Shown here: positions 32,401 to 43,328 of the stretch, piece by piece
Layout of the letters: every line of letters begins with the position of its first letter
How positions within the stretch are numbered: position 1 is the stretch's first letter
DNA from: Stemphylium vesicarium
Lineage: Eukaryota > Ascomycota > Dothideomycetes > Pleosporales > Pleosporaceae
DNA length: 64,000 bases
Direction: 5' to 3'
NCBI GenBank assembly: GCA_004380135.1
Contig: QXCR01000027.1
Coordinates: 174,142 to 238,141 of the forward strand
Notes under the pieces: generated by a model
Told to the model about the DNA's origin: nothing
Seen by the model: the letters and a program-made list of their open reading frames with translations, nothing else
The model's database searches: none
Translations under genes and position numbers: made by a program

Positions 32401-33971
32401 CAAAGCCTGTGCACTTTGACCGAACGTTCTCACACGCCGTTACTTCAACCTGGGATAATTCTGAATCTAGCTTAACGCCTGAAGAAGTCCGCGAATATAC
32501 AGAGGCGAGGTTGAACACCCAGCGAAACAAGTACCCTAGGTACATGTTGGATGGTGTGACCAAGCTAGAATACCGCGACCAGACTGACGATGGAATCGAC
32601 CAAAAGGAATCCATGCGTGATTTCCTCGATACTGTACAAGACTACGTGTTCAAGAAGGCCCAGAAGCTTGAGATGACTTTGGCCTATCTCGGAGTCGTGC
32701 AGCCCGAAAGTAGAAAGGACCACAAGCAGTCTGCAGCGGATGCGGAAAAGTATAGTCTGGCGGATGGTATTGCGAAGATTTCTCAGAGCGCACTCGACGC
32801 CTTCATCACCCTGTGTTTGACAAAGTACCACCGTTCCCGCGTCCAGCCCGGCCACGCTGTCGGAGCCATCGGAGCTCAGTCTATCGGAGAACCCGGTACG
32901 CAGATGACACTGAAGACTTTCCATTTTGCTGGTGTCGCTGGTATGTCCATCACCCAAGGTGTACCCCGTATCAAGGAAATTATCAACGCCTCATCCACCA
33001 TCTCGACGCCCGTCATCGCCTGCGACCTTTCCAACAAGGTTTCCGAATCCGCCGCGCGAATCGTCAAAGCACGTGTGGAGAAGACGTACCTCCGCGACGT
33101 CATCTCTTACGTCGAAGATGTATGGCACCCCAACGGCGCATATATCGCCATGCGCATCGACTGGGACACGATCAATCAACTCTTCGTCGACGTGCAACCG
33201 CATGAGATCATCGCCGCCATCAACGCCCACAAGCCACTTAAATGGGGCAAAGCCGGCGCCAACGTGCGCATTTCCTCGTCCCTAATCCGCGTCGAAGTGC
33301 CCGACCCCATGGCGGCGAAAAAGCGTCCCACAAAAACATCGCGCAACCACAAAGAATTCTTCGAGCGCGTCCAGCAAGTCAAAGCTCTGATCCCAGATGT
33401 CGTCATAAAGGGGTACCCAGACTGCACGCGCGCCATCATCAAGAAGGAAAGCAGCCCCAATGCCCAAGGCCAGTACGAGTGCCAGCTCCTCGTCGAAGGC
33501 TACGGCCTCCGCGATTGCATGACAACGCCCGGTATAGAACCGTACAACACAAAGTCCAACCACGTCATGGAAGTCAAAACTGTCCTCGGCATCGAAGCCG
33601 CCCGCGCGACCATCGTCCGTGAAATCGGTGATGTCATGGGGAACATGGATATCGATCCTCGTCACATGCAGCTTCTGGCCGATGTCATGACTTTCAAGGG
33701 TGAGGTGTTTGGTATCACTCGTTTCGGACTCCAGAAGACGCGGGACTCTGTGCTCCAGCTTGCTAGTTTCGAAAAGACGCCTGATCATCTTTTTGAAGCT
33801 GCGGCGAGGGGTAAGACGGATACGATTGATGGTGTTAGTGAGTGTATTATTATGGGCCAGAGTGTCAAGTTGGGGACGGGCGCTATGCAGGTTGTCCGCC
33901 CGCTTTATTTGCAGGATACCGAGGTTAGGGCTAAGAGGACTATGTTTGAGGATGGGTGGGAGGCGTTGTAG
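29493..33971 (+). CDS. RPC1 (RPO31): DNA-directed RNA polymerase III largest subunit
   Basis: Two exons, 29493-29575 and 29630-33971, give 1474 residues (yeast Rpc160 is 1460). Exon 1 encodes MEAPRTTAKQQVVDRIP...IKHIQFGI; the 54-nt intron is bounded by GTAGGA and CTCCAG and leads into YSNQDIVNQAVLEVSDRNVYDL. The zinc-binding clamp sequence CGTCGEGLDTCNGHFGHI follows, then the catalytic NADFDGDEMN at 523-532, whose three Asp residues (525, 527, 529) hold the Mg ion. Other landmarks are QNLSGKRVDFSGRTVI, the bridge helix/trigger-loop region (GAIGAQSIGEPGTQMTLKTFHFAG) and Pol III-specific sequence such as GVPRIKEIINAS. It transcribes tRNA, 5S rRNA and U6. Long frames on the complementary strand are shadows. 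Confidence 0.97.
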
Positions 33972-35917
33972 GTAGGTTGTGGGTGAATGTGGTGGAAGGG
34001 AGATGTGGAAGAAGGGGGGGGGGGCAAAAGGCGTTTGTCTTTTATGCGTTTCTGGGACGATAAAGTTTATGCCAGCATAGCGATTATGGGTATTCTTCTT
34101 TTAGCTAGAGTTAAGGTTACTACTTCTTTTTCTTCTTCTTTCTCAGCTCGCACGAAAAGACTTGTTCCCTCTCTCCTACCATCACTAAAGTTTTGTTGTA
34201 AAAAAAAAAGAACTGATCAACCTTCTTCTATCCATCTGCTACTGCTGCTGCCACGTGCAGTAGATTCCAATAACATACCCGCAGTCTTTTGCTTTCCATG
34301 CGTTGCTGTCTCCCCAAGAAGCGGGGGTGCGGGGGGAGACGCAATCGAGTGTTCAGGGCGTAAACGATACCCCCACTGTGACGTTCATCTCCATTACTAC
34401 CCAGCCAAATGCCATCTGCTGCAGAAGCGAGGGCTATGTTAACCGGATCGGCGTGCAGATATCATATCCCGCGAATTGCGGTTTCTTTGGTTTGTGGGGT
34501 GTGAACGATGCTTCAATGGTCCAATCATAGCCGTGGGGCAAGAGTTGTCGTTTTCCTTTGCTATACGCGCTTCTGGTGCCATCGCAGCATAGCAGCAACT
34601 CTTCAGGCGCCCCAAGTCAGCGCCAAAGGAATCTTCTCCCCATCGGTGTTCAATTCCAACGAGTGAGCTTGAAAATGAGACCTCGAGTCGGAAGGGCCGT
34701 TGCATCCTAATTGGCATACTATCAGGCGCATGGCTCTGCGAGTACCATCGCGTACCGCCGACCTCGCGGGTCATAATACCTTTTTTGTCTGAACGTTTCG
34801 AGTCGTGGTCGGCGATTGCATAGATTCCCTGAACGGATATGGGACAGGTGATACGGTACCTGTTCATCGGTATGTTGGGCCGGAGAGGGCTCCGCCATCA
34901 GGAAAAGCCCCACAAGGCTGCAGGACGCAGGACGCAGCTCGCCACGCAGCGATGTAAGGATCACGTACCCTGTCAGCCCTATATTGCATGGCAACATCTG
35001 CCGTCCCAGCCAAGACTGGGGCGAGACATGCATCTGGCAGTGTTGCGGTGTGGTGGATGGTAAGCAACCAGATCATTGTCTTGTGGTGAGCCACAGTAGC
35101 GATGTTGTGGCTGGTGAGCTATCAGCGGTGGGGTTTATTTTTTTTTCATCGTCCTTGCGGTGTAGCCCGCGGCTGACGGTTGAGTGTGCAATGTCGTGTG
35201 ACCGAATCAAGAAGAGATCGAAACATGTTGTGGTTTCCCGTTAGGCTTTGAGGCTGACTGGTACTGTGCCACGAACGGGACGCCCTACGCTATTTGCGGT
35301 GTTGTTGGGATTCTGGGCCGCTCTTCGCGTGGACTTGCAAGAGCATACGAAGGGTAAGCATCAACCCTGCTAGCGATTCAGCCCTACGAGCTCTGTTCGC
35401 TCGTCCGACTTGAGGGTGTAGACCTGGTCGTAAGATTTGGGTCGGTACGTGTCTGCAGCTCAGACGGGAGCATGGCGCGATACTTCAAGATTAGTACGTC
35501 GGATTAATTAGACGATAGGGAATAGCTCGAGATTAAAGAAAAGTATGAGTTTTACATGGCCGGCATGGATTCTGACTTTTGGGGGGGCGCCGTCAAGGGC
35601 CCCAACAAGAACGAATGCTTGTAATACATAACCGAGAACAATGTAAGCGTAGAGACAGTGCGCTCATGAACGGGCCTCGCGCATACCAGACGGAAACATG
35701 ACAAGTGTTTGAACCCGCATATTTTGCGTAAACACAAGGATAAAAACAGAGACATTGATACATGAACCATGGAAAAGACCAAAGAGAGAAATAGAAATAG
35801 CGAGCTTCTAGAGCCTGCCGATCGGAAAAAACATAGCCTCGACTCGCAAAGAAAGACGGTAAGAAAAACGAGGGAAAAGGTGTGGTGGAGCGCTTCGGAA
35901 GTAGCTGGCTACTAAAC
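33972..35917. other. Gene-poor intergenic region with G runs
   Basis: 1.9 kb with no supported gene. It contains an 11-base G run (34014-34024), a 10-base A run near 34200 and a 7-base G run (35581-35587). Frames up to 150 codons on both strands lack domains. T-rich sequence to about 34200 is likely the RPC1 3' untranslated region. Confidence 0.5.
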
Positions 35918-37687
35918 TCACACAAATGAGCCTGATTTGACCGCTACCCAGCGTCGGACCTGAAGAAATGTGCGCAAAGCGTGTATCGCAGCATCTGCTT
36001 GTTGAAATGGCACAGAAACTGCAGCTCTCATTGCGTATAATGCAAAGCACTTTCCTGCCCAGGTAGATGTCGGTGAATCATCTTCAGAAAGAGGACGTCG
36101 TGAAGACCAGGCTGCCGCTGCACCTACGAGTGTAGCCCATAGAAAAGTGCCAGATAGACCAGAGCCCCAGCAACCTCGTGTGTCCGTTTTTTCCAGGGCA
36201 GTATACAGAGCTGAGAGCAACGTAGCACTTTCCGACCTGGATCCGGGGGTGGTTGCATGTACGATTCTCCCCGAACTTGCAAAACTTGTACCATGAACCA
36301 CTGACCGGCAGTAGATCAAAGCAGCAATACGGCAACTCTCATAAATCCAATCCGGGGTGATGTCACCTTCGGTAGAGGGTAACAGAAGAATGCGGGAGTA
36401 GATATTCTGGAGCTGAGAATCGCAATTGGCCAACTGCCCACTCGAAATTGTGAGTGCATCTCTATTGTGGTTCCAGCGCGCTAGAAACACATTCGTGCAT
36501 TTCTGAATCTCTAATATTATTCCGGCCGTCCCGACAGAACAAGTGCGATAGAGTAGGCTGTGCTCGAGTGGAGATATAAGGGGTGTGATCAGAGCATCGT
36601 TGTTGGACCCTGTGTCGGTCGGAAACCATGGTGTGAGCTCTCTGGGCTCAGGTTGGCCTCTCGCGATGGCGTAAGTGAGCATTACCCTGTTCCAGGTCAG
36701 CTTGAAGCGCATATAGAAGTCATGAGACCTACAAGGTCATGGACCGGGCAAGACTTGGGTTCACCCCGCCTTGTTGATTTCTTAGACAGGTCATCAACCC
36801 ATCTTGATGTACATTGAAGACATCTTCATCAGTACCGCCAATTTCGCTGATGAGGAGATGTAATATACAAATGATGGTGGCGTCGTCCGTATCCAGGCGA
36901 CTACTGATAAGCCTAATGATCATGGTTTTGGCGAACACGGTAAGATCGCTGTCATACAACAAGCCTTCATCGATGTCTTGATAGACCAGGGTTGTATAGA
37001 CGTGGCTCAGGAAGGACAGGTGGCTGTCGCAGATACTCCGCATCCATATTCGGTCTGCACACGTTAGTCATCGTTGCTGAGTACATGTAATCACTAACCA
37101 TGGCAAAAGAAGCTGGTAGTACGAATCCATTCGCGCTTCGTATCGTCCGACAGCTCGTTTGTCAATGCGTTGTATCCAGGAAAAGGATATTCTGAAGCCC
37201 CCTCGCAAGCTGGAGGCGCGCTATGAGGGGGTTTCGGGTTTGCCGCAGAAAGAATTTGCGCGGCAAGGTCTCGCACAGGGTCTGTGGACGCTGACAGTGT
37301 ACGAGAGTTGAAGGTATCCTGGCACAAGGCGGTGCTATAGCCTCTCCCTGTGGTCGATTCGGGGAGGGCATTTGTTTGTAGTACGTCGATGGAGTCGATT
37401 GATACGGGGCTTGGTGTTCGTGCCAGAGTACCGGGCGCACTGCTGCCTTCGCGACTTCTGCCCAATTCGGTAGGCGAAGAACCTTGGTTCTCTCGATGCC
37501 TGTACATGACGTGTGATCGTACTTCTCTCAGGGTCTGAGTAGCCTTGAAATCGTTAGGATGGTTTGCAACGACAAACTGGAAGGCGGGTGGTGGAGGAAG
37601 CGGTGGATTTCGGCGGCGTCCGACTCGTCGTTTCGTGGGTTTTGGGTCAGTCGATGTCATGTTGGAAAGTGAAGAGTCAGGGGACAT
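35918..37687 (-). CDS. Fungal transcription-factor-like protein, no zinc cluster, frame problem
   Basis: Exons 37687-37099 and 37054-about 36765 join cleanly (44-nt intron with GTTAGT donor and GTGCAG acceptor). The N-terminus (M10 at 37660 is a possible start) carries a basic patch KPTKRRVGRRR and the segment FQFVVANHPNDFK followed by VRSHVMYRHRE, known from C6-like fungal regulators that lack a DNA-binding zinc cluster. The middle contains the fungal-specific transcription-factor fold with DDATIICILHLLISE and HQDGLMTCL..QQGG. The C-terminal 250 residues (36712-35918) are in another frame. The obvious 36-nt GT-AG gap (36764-36729) does not restore frame; a 64-nt one (ending at 36701) would but removes expected residues. 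The gene could be intact with an unusual intron, or a recent pseudogene. Family assignment is likely; function is unknown. Confidence 0.55.
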
Positions 37688-40078
37688 CCTTTTGTTCTAG
37701 TATAGCGAAAAGGGTGTAGATGTTGCCGTTGGGTTCATTCTCTGTTTCTAGGAAATGATAGAATATGAACCTCTTAAGGATGTAGGTAGTCGACAGTTAA
37801 CGTAAGATGCAGGTATCACTTGATATGCTGCAACTCGTTCGTAGCTTTCCTTGAAGTCATGAGCCACAGCCACAATGGAAGATAGCGGTGGATCTCCGAC
37901 AGGGTCCGGGTTTGCTGCCACGCTGCTGTATCTATGTAAAAGCATATTTCAGGGAGCTCAGAAGCCAATGCGAGCCAGTGGTGGGGATGCGCAGCTCGGT
38001 AGGTAGCATATCCGGTGTACATCGTTTCTAGAGTCGTTCGTAATGAAGTACGCATCGCGCACGCCGGATGTACTGTCCTGGCGCAGCACATATTGAGCAT
38101 ACAAGCAGTAGAGTATGATCACCCTTTTAGCGAATGCGGTGAACCCCCACCATGTCGATGAGAAACCCGGTATGTGCGTCTATGTTCCCGGTCCGTATGC
38201 GCAGTATATCGGGGGGGGGGTGCAAACAACCTTGGTCTAGTGTGTGGCTGGTACACATAATCTCATCCTCGCCAACCAAGCGCCGGGAACTTGGGCAAGC
38301 CTGACGGTACAGACCGCTACCATAGCCATTGATGATGCCAAGAACATTCACCAACAGCCATTTTTGATACCCTTAGTCTGTAACCTAGCTATCGATATGC
38401 CGGCGCATACTCTTCTCGTTCTAAAATCGCCTGTCTCGAGTTAGTTGGGCACTACTCATGTCCTTTCTGAACATTTTGGATAGCAAACATGCGAAGTTAT
38501 TGTGCGTGACTGAATCAACATGCTTGAGGTTAATAAACCCATTTACCCAACTTAGTCTTAGCGCGTAGTCACATCCTAGTCGCTGCATATAAGCCGCAGG
38601 TGCGTACAGTGAGCGATCGCACCGCTTCCCTTTATTGGGTAGTCATGAAATCTGGAGACCGCCTTGAGCATTGCTTTGGCCTATGGCAGACCGAGGAGAT
38701 CGGTTTCCGACGAACTGCACACAAGCGCTCCGTCGAGTGCGTCATCACAGGATCCAGAGACAGAGAGATGGCGGTCGCTTCGCTACCGGCTAACCGCTTC
38801 TACCATCTGCGTAACAAAACAATGAGAGGATCTGGCCGACAGTTGGCATGCTGCTTGCTATGCAAGCCACATGGTGGATTAGAACAGCGTGGCTGTGAAT
38901 GCAGAAAGACGACGGAGGACCTACCTAGAGAGGTATGTGAGGTACGCTGACTTTTTCATTGTAGTGTAGCACGATAAATTTACAGTAATTGTAGTCGAAT
39001 ATCTTTGTTCGGAGCGGCCGTTTTGCTGCGTTGATGGGCTACGAATGCTGCAAGAACCAAAAGGAAATGTCTAGGAGAGCCCGCTGCAGGTTGTCGTGCC
39101 CGTTGGGAGTCTTGTAAGCGGCTGAATAGAGCGTAGTGTTCCTTGTTCATGTAGATCTCGTCTAGGAGTAGCGAACTGGACAAAAGTAATTATACAGCAA
39201 CCTTGAAACCGAAGACCTCGGACGCATGTTGATTGCAAGACTGCCGACATTCCAAGGCCTAGTCTTGTCTGAGTGTGGATGTTGTGCGTCGGTCTATAGG
39301 TCGCGTGCAGGTACAAGTGTACGTACATATGTACCTGAATCTGCCTGCAACGAGATAAAAGCGGCATTGCATATGGCGGCGAATAGCTTGCCACATGGAT
39401 TACTGCGCACGTGTCGATCACTCAGGATACGTCCGTAGCCTGAAACGCCTTGTATTGTTACACAATAGTAACGTTCAATCGACGTTGAAACCTCGATGTT
39501 GCCACAGTGGATTTAGAGGTCGCGACCTGAAGCGGCGTAGTGACTGTAAGTGGTGAATGAGAGTGGAGAAGGAAGATGTCGTTGTCGCTGGTGCCGAAAT
39601 CGCAAAAAGCACAGGCCTGAGCTAATTATGTCATGTTCCGTCACTGCCTGTTGGCAGGAGCCCACCAGGATATGCGAGTACGGCAGAACAAAACACGCCG
39701 AGTAAAACGATGTCATGTGGTGGGAAAAAATTGCCCGGGGAAGAAGTTTGTGACATGTTACAATCGCACAGTTGACTAGATAGAAGCATCGAAATATAAG
39801 TCTAAACCATGATTATCATACGCAGTGGAATATAGGTAACAGTGCAGCTGACAACTAAAGCTCATTACTCTCCTGGAAGCAAGCCTTGTGTCTTCCATCA
39901 CGATAAGCAAAGTTTAGTGACAGTAGGAAGCGTAGGAATACATGCGATAACGCCGAAGAGTGACAGCACCACACCAGGGTGCACATGGACACCCAGGTCC
40001 TTTCATTTGTTCATACCCTTTCCATTCAGGCCTGCCTAGGTGTATCATCTTCTTTTCCTGTGTTATGTGACCATGTTC
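37688..40078. other. Gene-poor intergenic region, no supported gene
   Basis: 2.4 kb. It holds the promoter of the transcription-factor-like gene, a 10-base G run (38211-38220), and frames of 60-116 codons (for example 38600-38950 plus, 37816-38100 minus) that show no domain and no splice linkage. The right part is the 3' flank of the PKA regulatory subunit gene. Confidence 0.5.
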
Positions 40079-41461
40079 TTATGAATGCGAGAGCGGATCT
40101 ACGTTGTCGCCCTCAGACGCAGACTTGCTGGGGTCGTTCCGCCTCATAATGCCCTCGACGGGTCCAAGCAGGCGCTGGAAACCATTCTTGCCCAGTGTCG
40201 CAACCTTGACCTCTGTCTTGCTGATTACCGAGGCCGCACGGGGCGCATCGTTGAGCAACGCCAGTTCACCGAAGTAATCGCCCTTTTGGTATTGGTTCAC
40301 AGGGCCGTCCATGCCGCGCTTGAAAACCTCTGCTTCTCCAGACTCAAGCAGGAAGAAGGACTCGCCCACATCACCTTCTTGGATGATGGTCGTTCCAGGA
40401 GGGTATTTCTTGGTCTCCAGCGCATCCGCGATCTTGGAACGCTCATAAGGCGTGAGAGTCGACAGCAGAGGCACTTCCTCTAGGAAGCCCTCGTACATGC
40501 GTCGGCGTTGGAAGGCGCTGTCCATTAAAATGCGGCGGAAAGTAATGCGGTCGAGAGCCCAAAGAGTTGATGACTCTGTTGAAGTGACTGTGGCGGCACG
40601 CGGCGCATTGTACATGAGAGCCAGCTCACCGAACGAGCCCCCGGGTCCAACCGTACCCACCTTGTCGCCGGCGCCTTCAGTGCCCGTCTCGACCTTGCCG
40701 GTCTTGTTGACGTAGATGTCGAATGAGCCCTTCTCAACAACGTAAAAGTAGTCTCCAACGTCGCCTTGCTGAATGACCTTTATGCCCTTTGTCGGTATCG
40801 GCTTCTCGTGGAGTGCACCCAGAACCATTGCCGACTGGTCGTCGTCGAGATGTGAGAAGAGGAAGTTGCCGGAGACGGCCGACTTCAGGCGCGACAGCTG
40901 ATCTTGTGTCTTCTGGTGGAATGGCGGGGTAAAATTGTCGGCAGCACTCGAGGTGGGGTTGAGCGATTCGGCGGAGACCGAGGTGCGCCTGTTGGTGTTG
41001 TAGTTGCTGGGGAAGTTCTGGCCATCGCCCGTGAGAGGCGGCATCTGGGTAATGTTGTTCTTGGACGAGCCGCCAAAACCACCAAAGTTGCCAAAGGCGC
41101 TCTCGCCCATGGGGCCGTCGTTGGAGCGAGACTTGGCAAAGTCGATGGTTCCAAAGGTCGAGGCAGTGGGCGACGTCATGGTGTCGTGCTCCTCTTCCTC
41201 TTCGAGGCGCTGCATGGTACTTTTGGCGAAGCCGCTGCCGCTGCTGGGGGATGTGCTAAAAGGGTTGTTACCCGGGAAGCTGTTTTCAGCACGGCCCTGC
41301 TGGCTGGAGTGCTGTTGCGATAGCAGGTATTCTGTTCGCTGCGACTCCAGACGGCGGTTAAAGAAATTGGCACAGAATTGCAGGATGTCGTGGGGCTTGT
41401 GCTTGAGGATTTCGCGGTCGAGGGTGGAGATCTCGTTGGAGTAGTCGGGAGGGAGGGACAT
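40079..41461 (-). CDS. PKAR (BCY1): cAMP-dependent protein kinase regulatory subunit
   Basis: A single-exon frame of 460 residues. The N-terminal docking/dimerisation domain is at about 10-50 (EILKHKPHDILQFCANFF). The inhibitory site is RRTSV at 158-162, with a phosphorylatable Ser as in RII-type subunits. Two cyclic-nucleotide-binding domains follow, each with an intact phosphate-binding cassette: FGELALMYNAPRAATV at 277-292 and FGELALLNDAPRAASV at 397-412, with the Glu and Arg that contact cAMP present in both. It keeps the catalytic subunits inactive until cAMP rises; in filamentous fungi this controls growth, sporulation and virulence. The intervening 60-150 region is Ser/Gly-rich. The long 5' flank (1.9 kb) suggests a sizeable regulatory region. 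Confidence 0.97.
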   Translation of the reverse strand: MSLPPDYSNEISTLDREILKHKPHDILQFCANFFNRRLESQRTEYLLSQQHSSQQGRAENSFPGNNPFSTSPSSGSGFAKSTMQRLEEEEEHDTMTSPTASTFGTIDFAKSRSNDGPMGESAFGNFGGFGGSSKNNITQMPPLTGDGQNFPSNYNTNRRTSVSAESLNPTSSAADNFTPPFHQKTQDQLSRLKSAVSGNFLFSHLDDDQSAMVLGALHEKPIPTKGIKVIQQGDVGDYFYVVEKGSFDIYVNKTGKVETGTEGAGDKVGTVGPGGSFGELALMYNAPRAATVTSTESSTLWALDRITFRRILMDSAFQRRRMYEGFLEEVPLLSTLTPYERSKIADALETKKYPPGTTIIQEGDVGESFFLLESGEAEVFKRGMDGPVNQYQKGDYFGELALLNDAPRAASVISKTEVKVATLGKNGFQRLLGPVEGIMRRNDPSKSASEGDNVDPLSHS

Positions 41462-42687
41462 GAGGGCGGTGGTGAGGGGTCAAGCGCAGCTCTTTGACGT
41501 CGGTCGCGAGACGTGCAGGGATTGGGGCGGTTGTGCTGCGAGGGCCCGAAAGTAGCGTCAACGCGATGGGAGGACGGGAGGGCTGGAGGCGCTGAAGGTC
41601 ACGAACTAGTAGTGATGGCAAAGGCAATGGCAATGGCAGTGGATAAGGCCCCAGTCGTGGGAGCGCAGTGATGACGCGCTGGGTAGTGGGTGGCAGGAAG
41701 AGGGAGGGGACCAGCCAGAGCTGCGGGAGGAAGGATCAAGGCAAGCTTCCTGGGGCTTATAATCTTCCAGAAGGCCTCTAGAAACTCTCCCCCCCTCTGC
41801 CTGTAGGCACCCACTGCGACTGGCGACAGTTAGTCGACGGCTGCCCGCCCTGGTTCACGCAATTGGATGCCACTGCATCACTTATGCACGACGGCATCGC
41901 TATGCGGTGACTCAAACTTCATGTCTGCTCCGCGACAGGCTGAGATGGACTGCGCTGCGTGGACAGTTCGCCGAGACCAAACATTCATTACCATGGACGT
42001 GTGCTTTAGCTCCCGCTTGACGTGCTCCAGGGCGGGCTGGTGGTGTTCACGGGCTGGGGCTTGCGCTAGGCATCTGCACTGGATGGAGTGTGAGGCGGGC
42101 AAGACAGAAAACGGATCGTGTTGCATGTTGCCTACGGTCATGTTCCATCCATGCGCCGTCGCAGTCTTGACCTCCGGGCTACCAGACTATGAACCTTGCA
42201 CAATTTAATTCACAATTCACAACTTACATAATCCCAGACTTGTTCATCGTTCAAACGCGTAAAGCTATGGGCAGGCGCAGGTTCACGATGATCCTCCGGC
42301 CCACAAGCCACAGGTTCCGACATGCCTTCTCATCCTTTGCGGCTGTGCTGATTAATGCCAATTTATCGTATCCTCTGTTGCACGGCCTGCCTCCCGCCTT
42401 CACAATCTAACCGCGACATTGACGGATTGCAAAGATGCGAGGGACGGCATGCATGCGCATAACTGGCGGTGAGGGCACAGGCAAGACGGGGCAGGCGATG
42501 CGGTGAATGTGTTGAGACGCGCTGGCCGGGAAACTGTAGAAATTTCCAGGCAAGACTCGTCTAAGATGCCAGTTGTAAGCAGAGAGGACGTGAAGAATTA
42601 TGCCGTTTGCCCAACAATCAATCATCGCAGCAATGCGTTGTTCACATGCACATCTAAGCCGCTTTGGGGGAGCAAGATAGCGATGAC

Positions 42688-42722
<35 letters not shown>

Positions 42723-43328
42723 CGAAGCTGGGGAGCACAGGGCCGCGAGCTGGAGGGGCCATGATGTAGCTTTTGCGGGCAGGCGAACAGAAGGAAAATA
42801 CGAATTGCGCGTCCGGCACAATTCAACCTTGGGCGTTAGGCCGAGAATCATGAGGTTTAGCTGCAATTGAGCAGCAAGGTACGCGCCGGCTTTCGTCATG
42901 GCACATGTTCGCTGTGCTTCCGGCCTGTTCCAGGGCTCGCGATGAACGGCATGCCGCCAAGCTATCGTGTCGCCAAGTGCGCCGCCTCTAATCTTGCACC
43001 CTCAGCGCGCAAAGTCGCGAACACGACGACCAGCCTCGCCAATTCAACATCATCAATAAGCCTTTGTGACATTCTGCGGTCCTGCGCCTACCCCATCGAT
43101 CGCGCTTCCACCAGTCTCCCCCAGACAGTTGTAAGCCCTCACATCTTAGACTGTCCGAGCGCGCGCCGGTGCACCAGTCGCTTGTCTTCCAGCTAGCTCC
43201 ACCCCAAGGCAGCTCCTGATCGTGCCCTGCCAGCCTCCTCCACAACTACCGCTCTTTGCGCTCAAAACAGTTCTCACTCCTTACTCCGACATTCGCAATC
43301 CTTGAATCGTCCTAACTGTTGCGCTGAC
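41462..43328. promoter_or_regulatory. Long divergent intergenic region with a hexamer repeat
   Basis: 1.9 kb between the PKA regulatory subunit and the CBM48 gene, transcribed outward on both sides. It contains the (CACGAG) tandem repeat at 42689-42722. Several frames of 60-140 codons lie here without domains. The C-rich sequence around 43180-43320 fits the leader of the CBM48 gene. Confidence 0.5.
42689..42722. repeat. Tandem hexamer repeat (CACGAG), 5.7 copies
   Basis: Five perfect CACGAG units plus CACG lie in a row in the intergenic region. They make GAGCAC/CACGAG periodicity that is open in all frames, which explains the spurious long frames here. It is a microsatellite, likely to vary in copy number between strains. 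Confidence 0.9.

Noticed and set aside
37816..38100. 94-codon minus-strand frame upstream of the transcription-factor-like gene
   Set aside because: No similarity to the neighbouring gene that I can see and no exon partner.
11325..38220. Several G homopolymers (11325-11338, 34014-34024, 38211-38220)
   Set aside because: Simple homopolymers in intergenic DNA; no link among them was found.
38600..38950. 116-codon plus-strand frame
   Set aside because: Cys/Arg-rich but no motif or splice continuation, in a gene-poor stretch.
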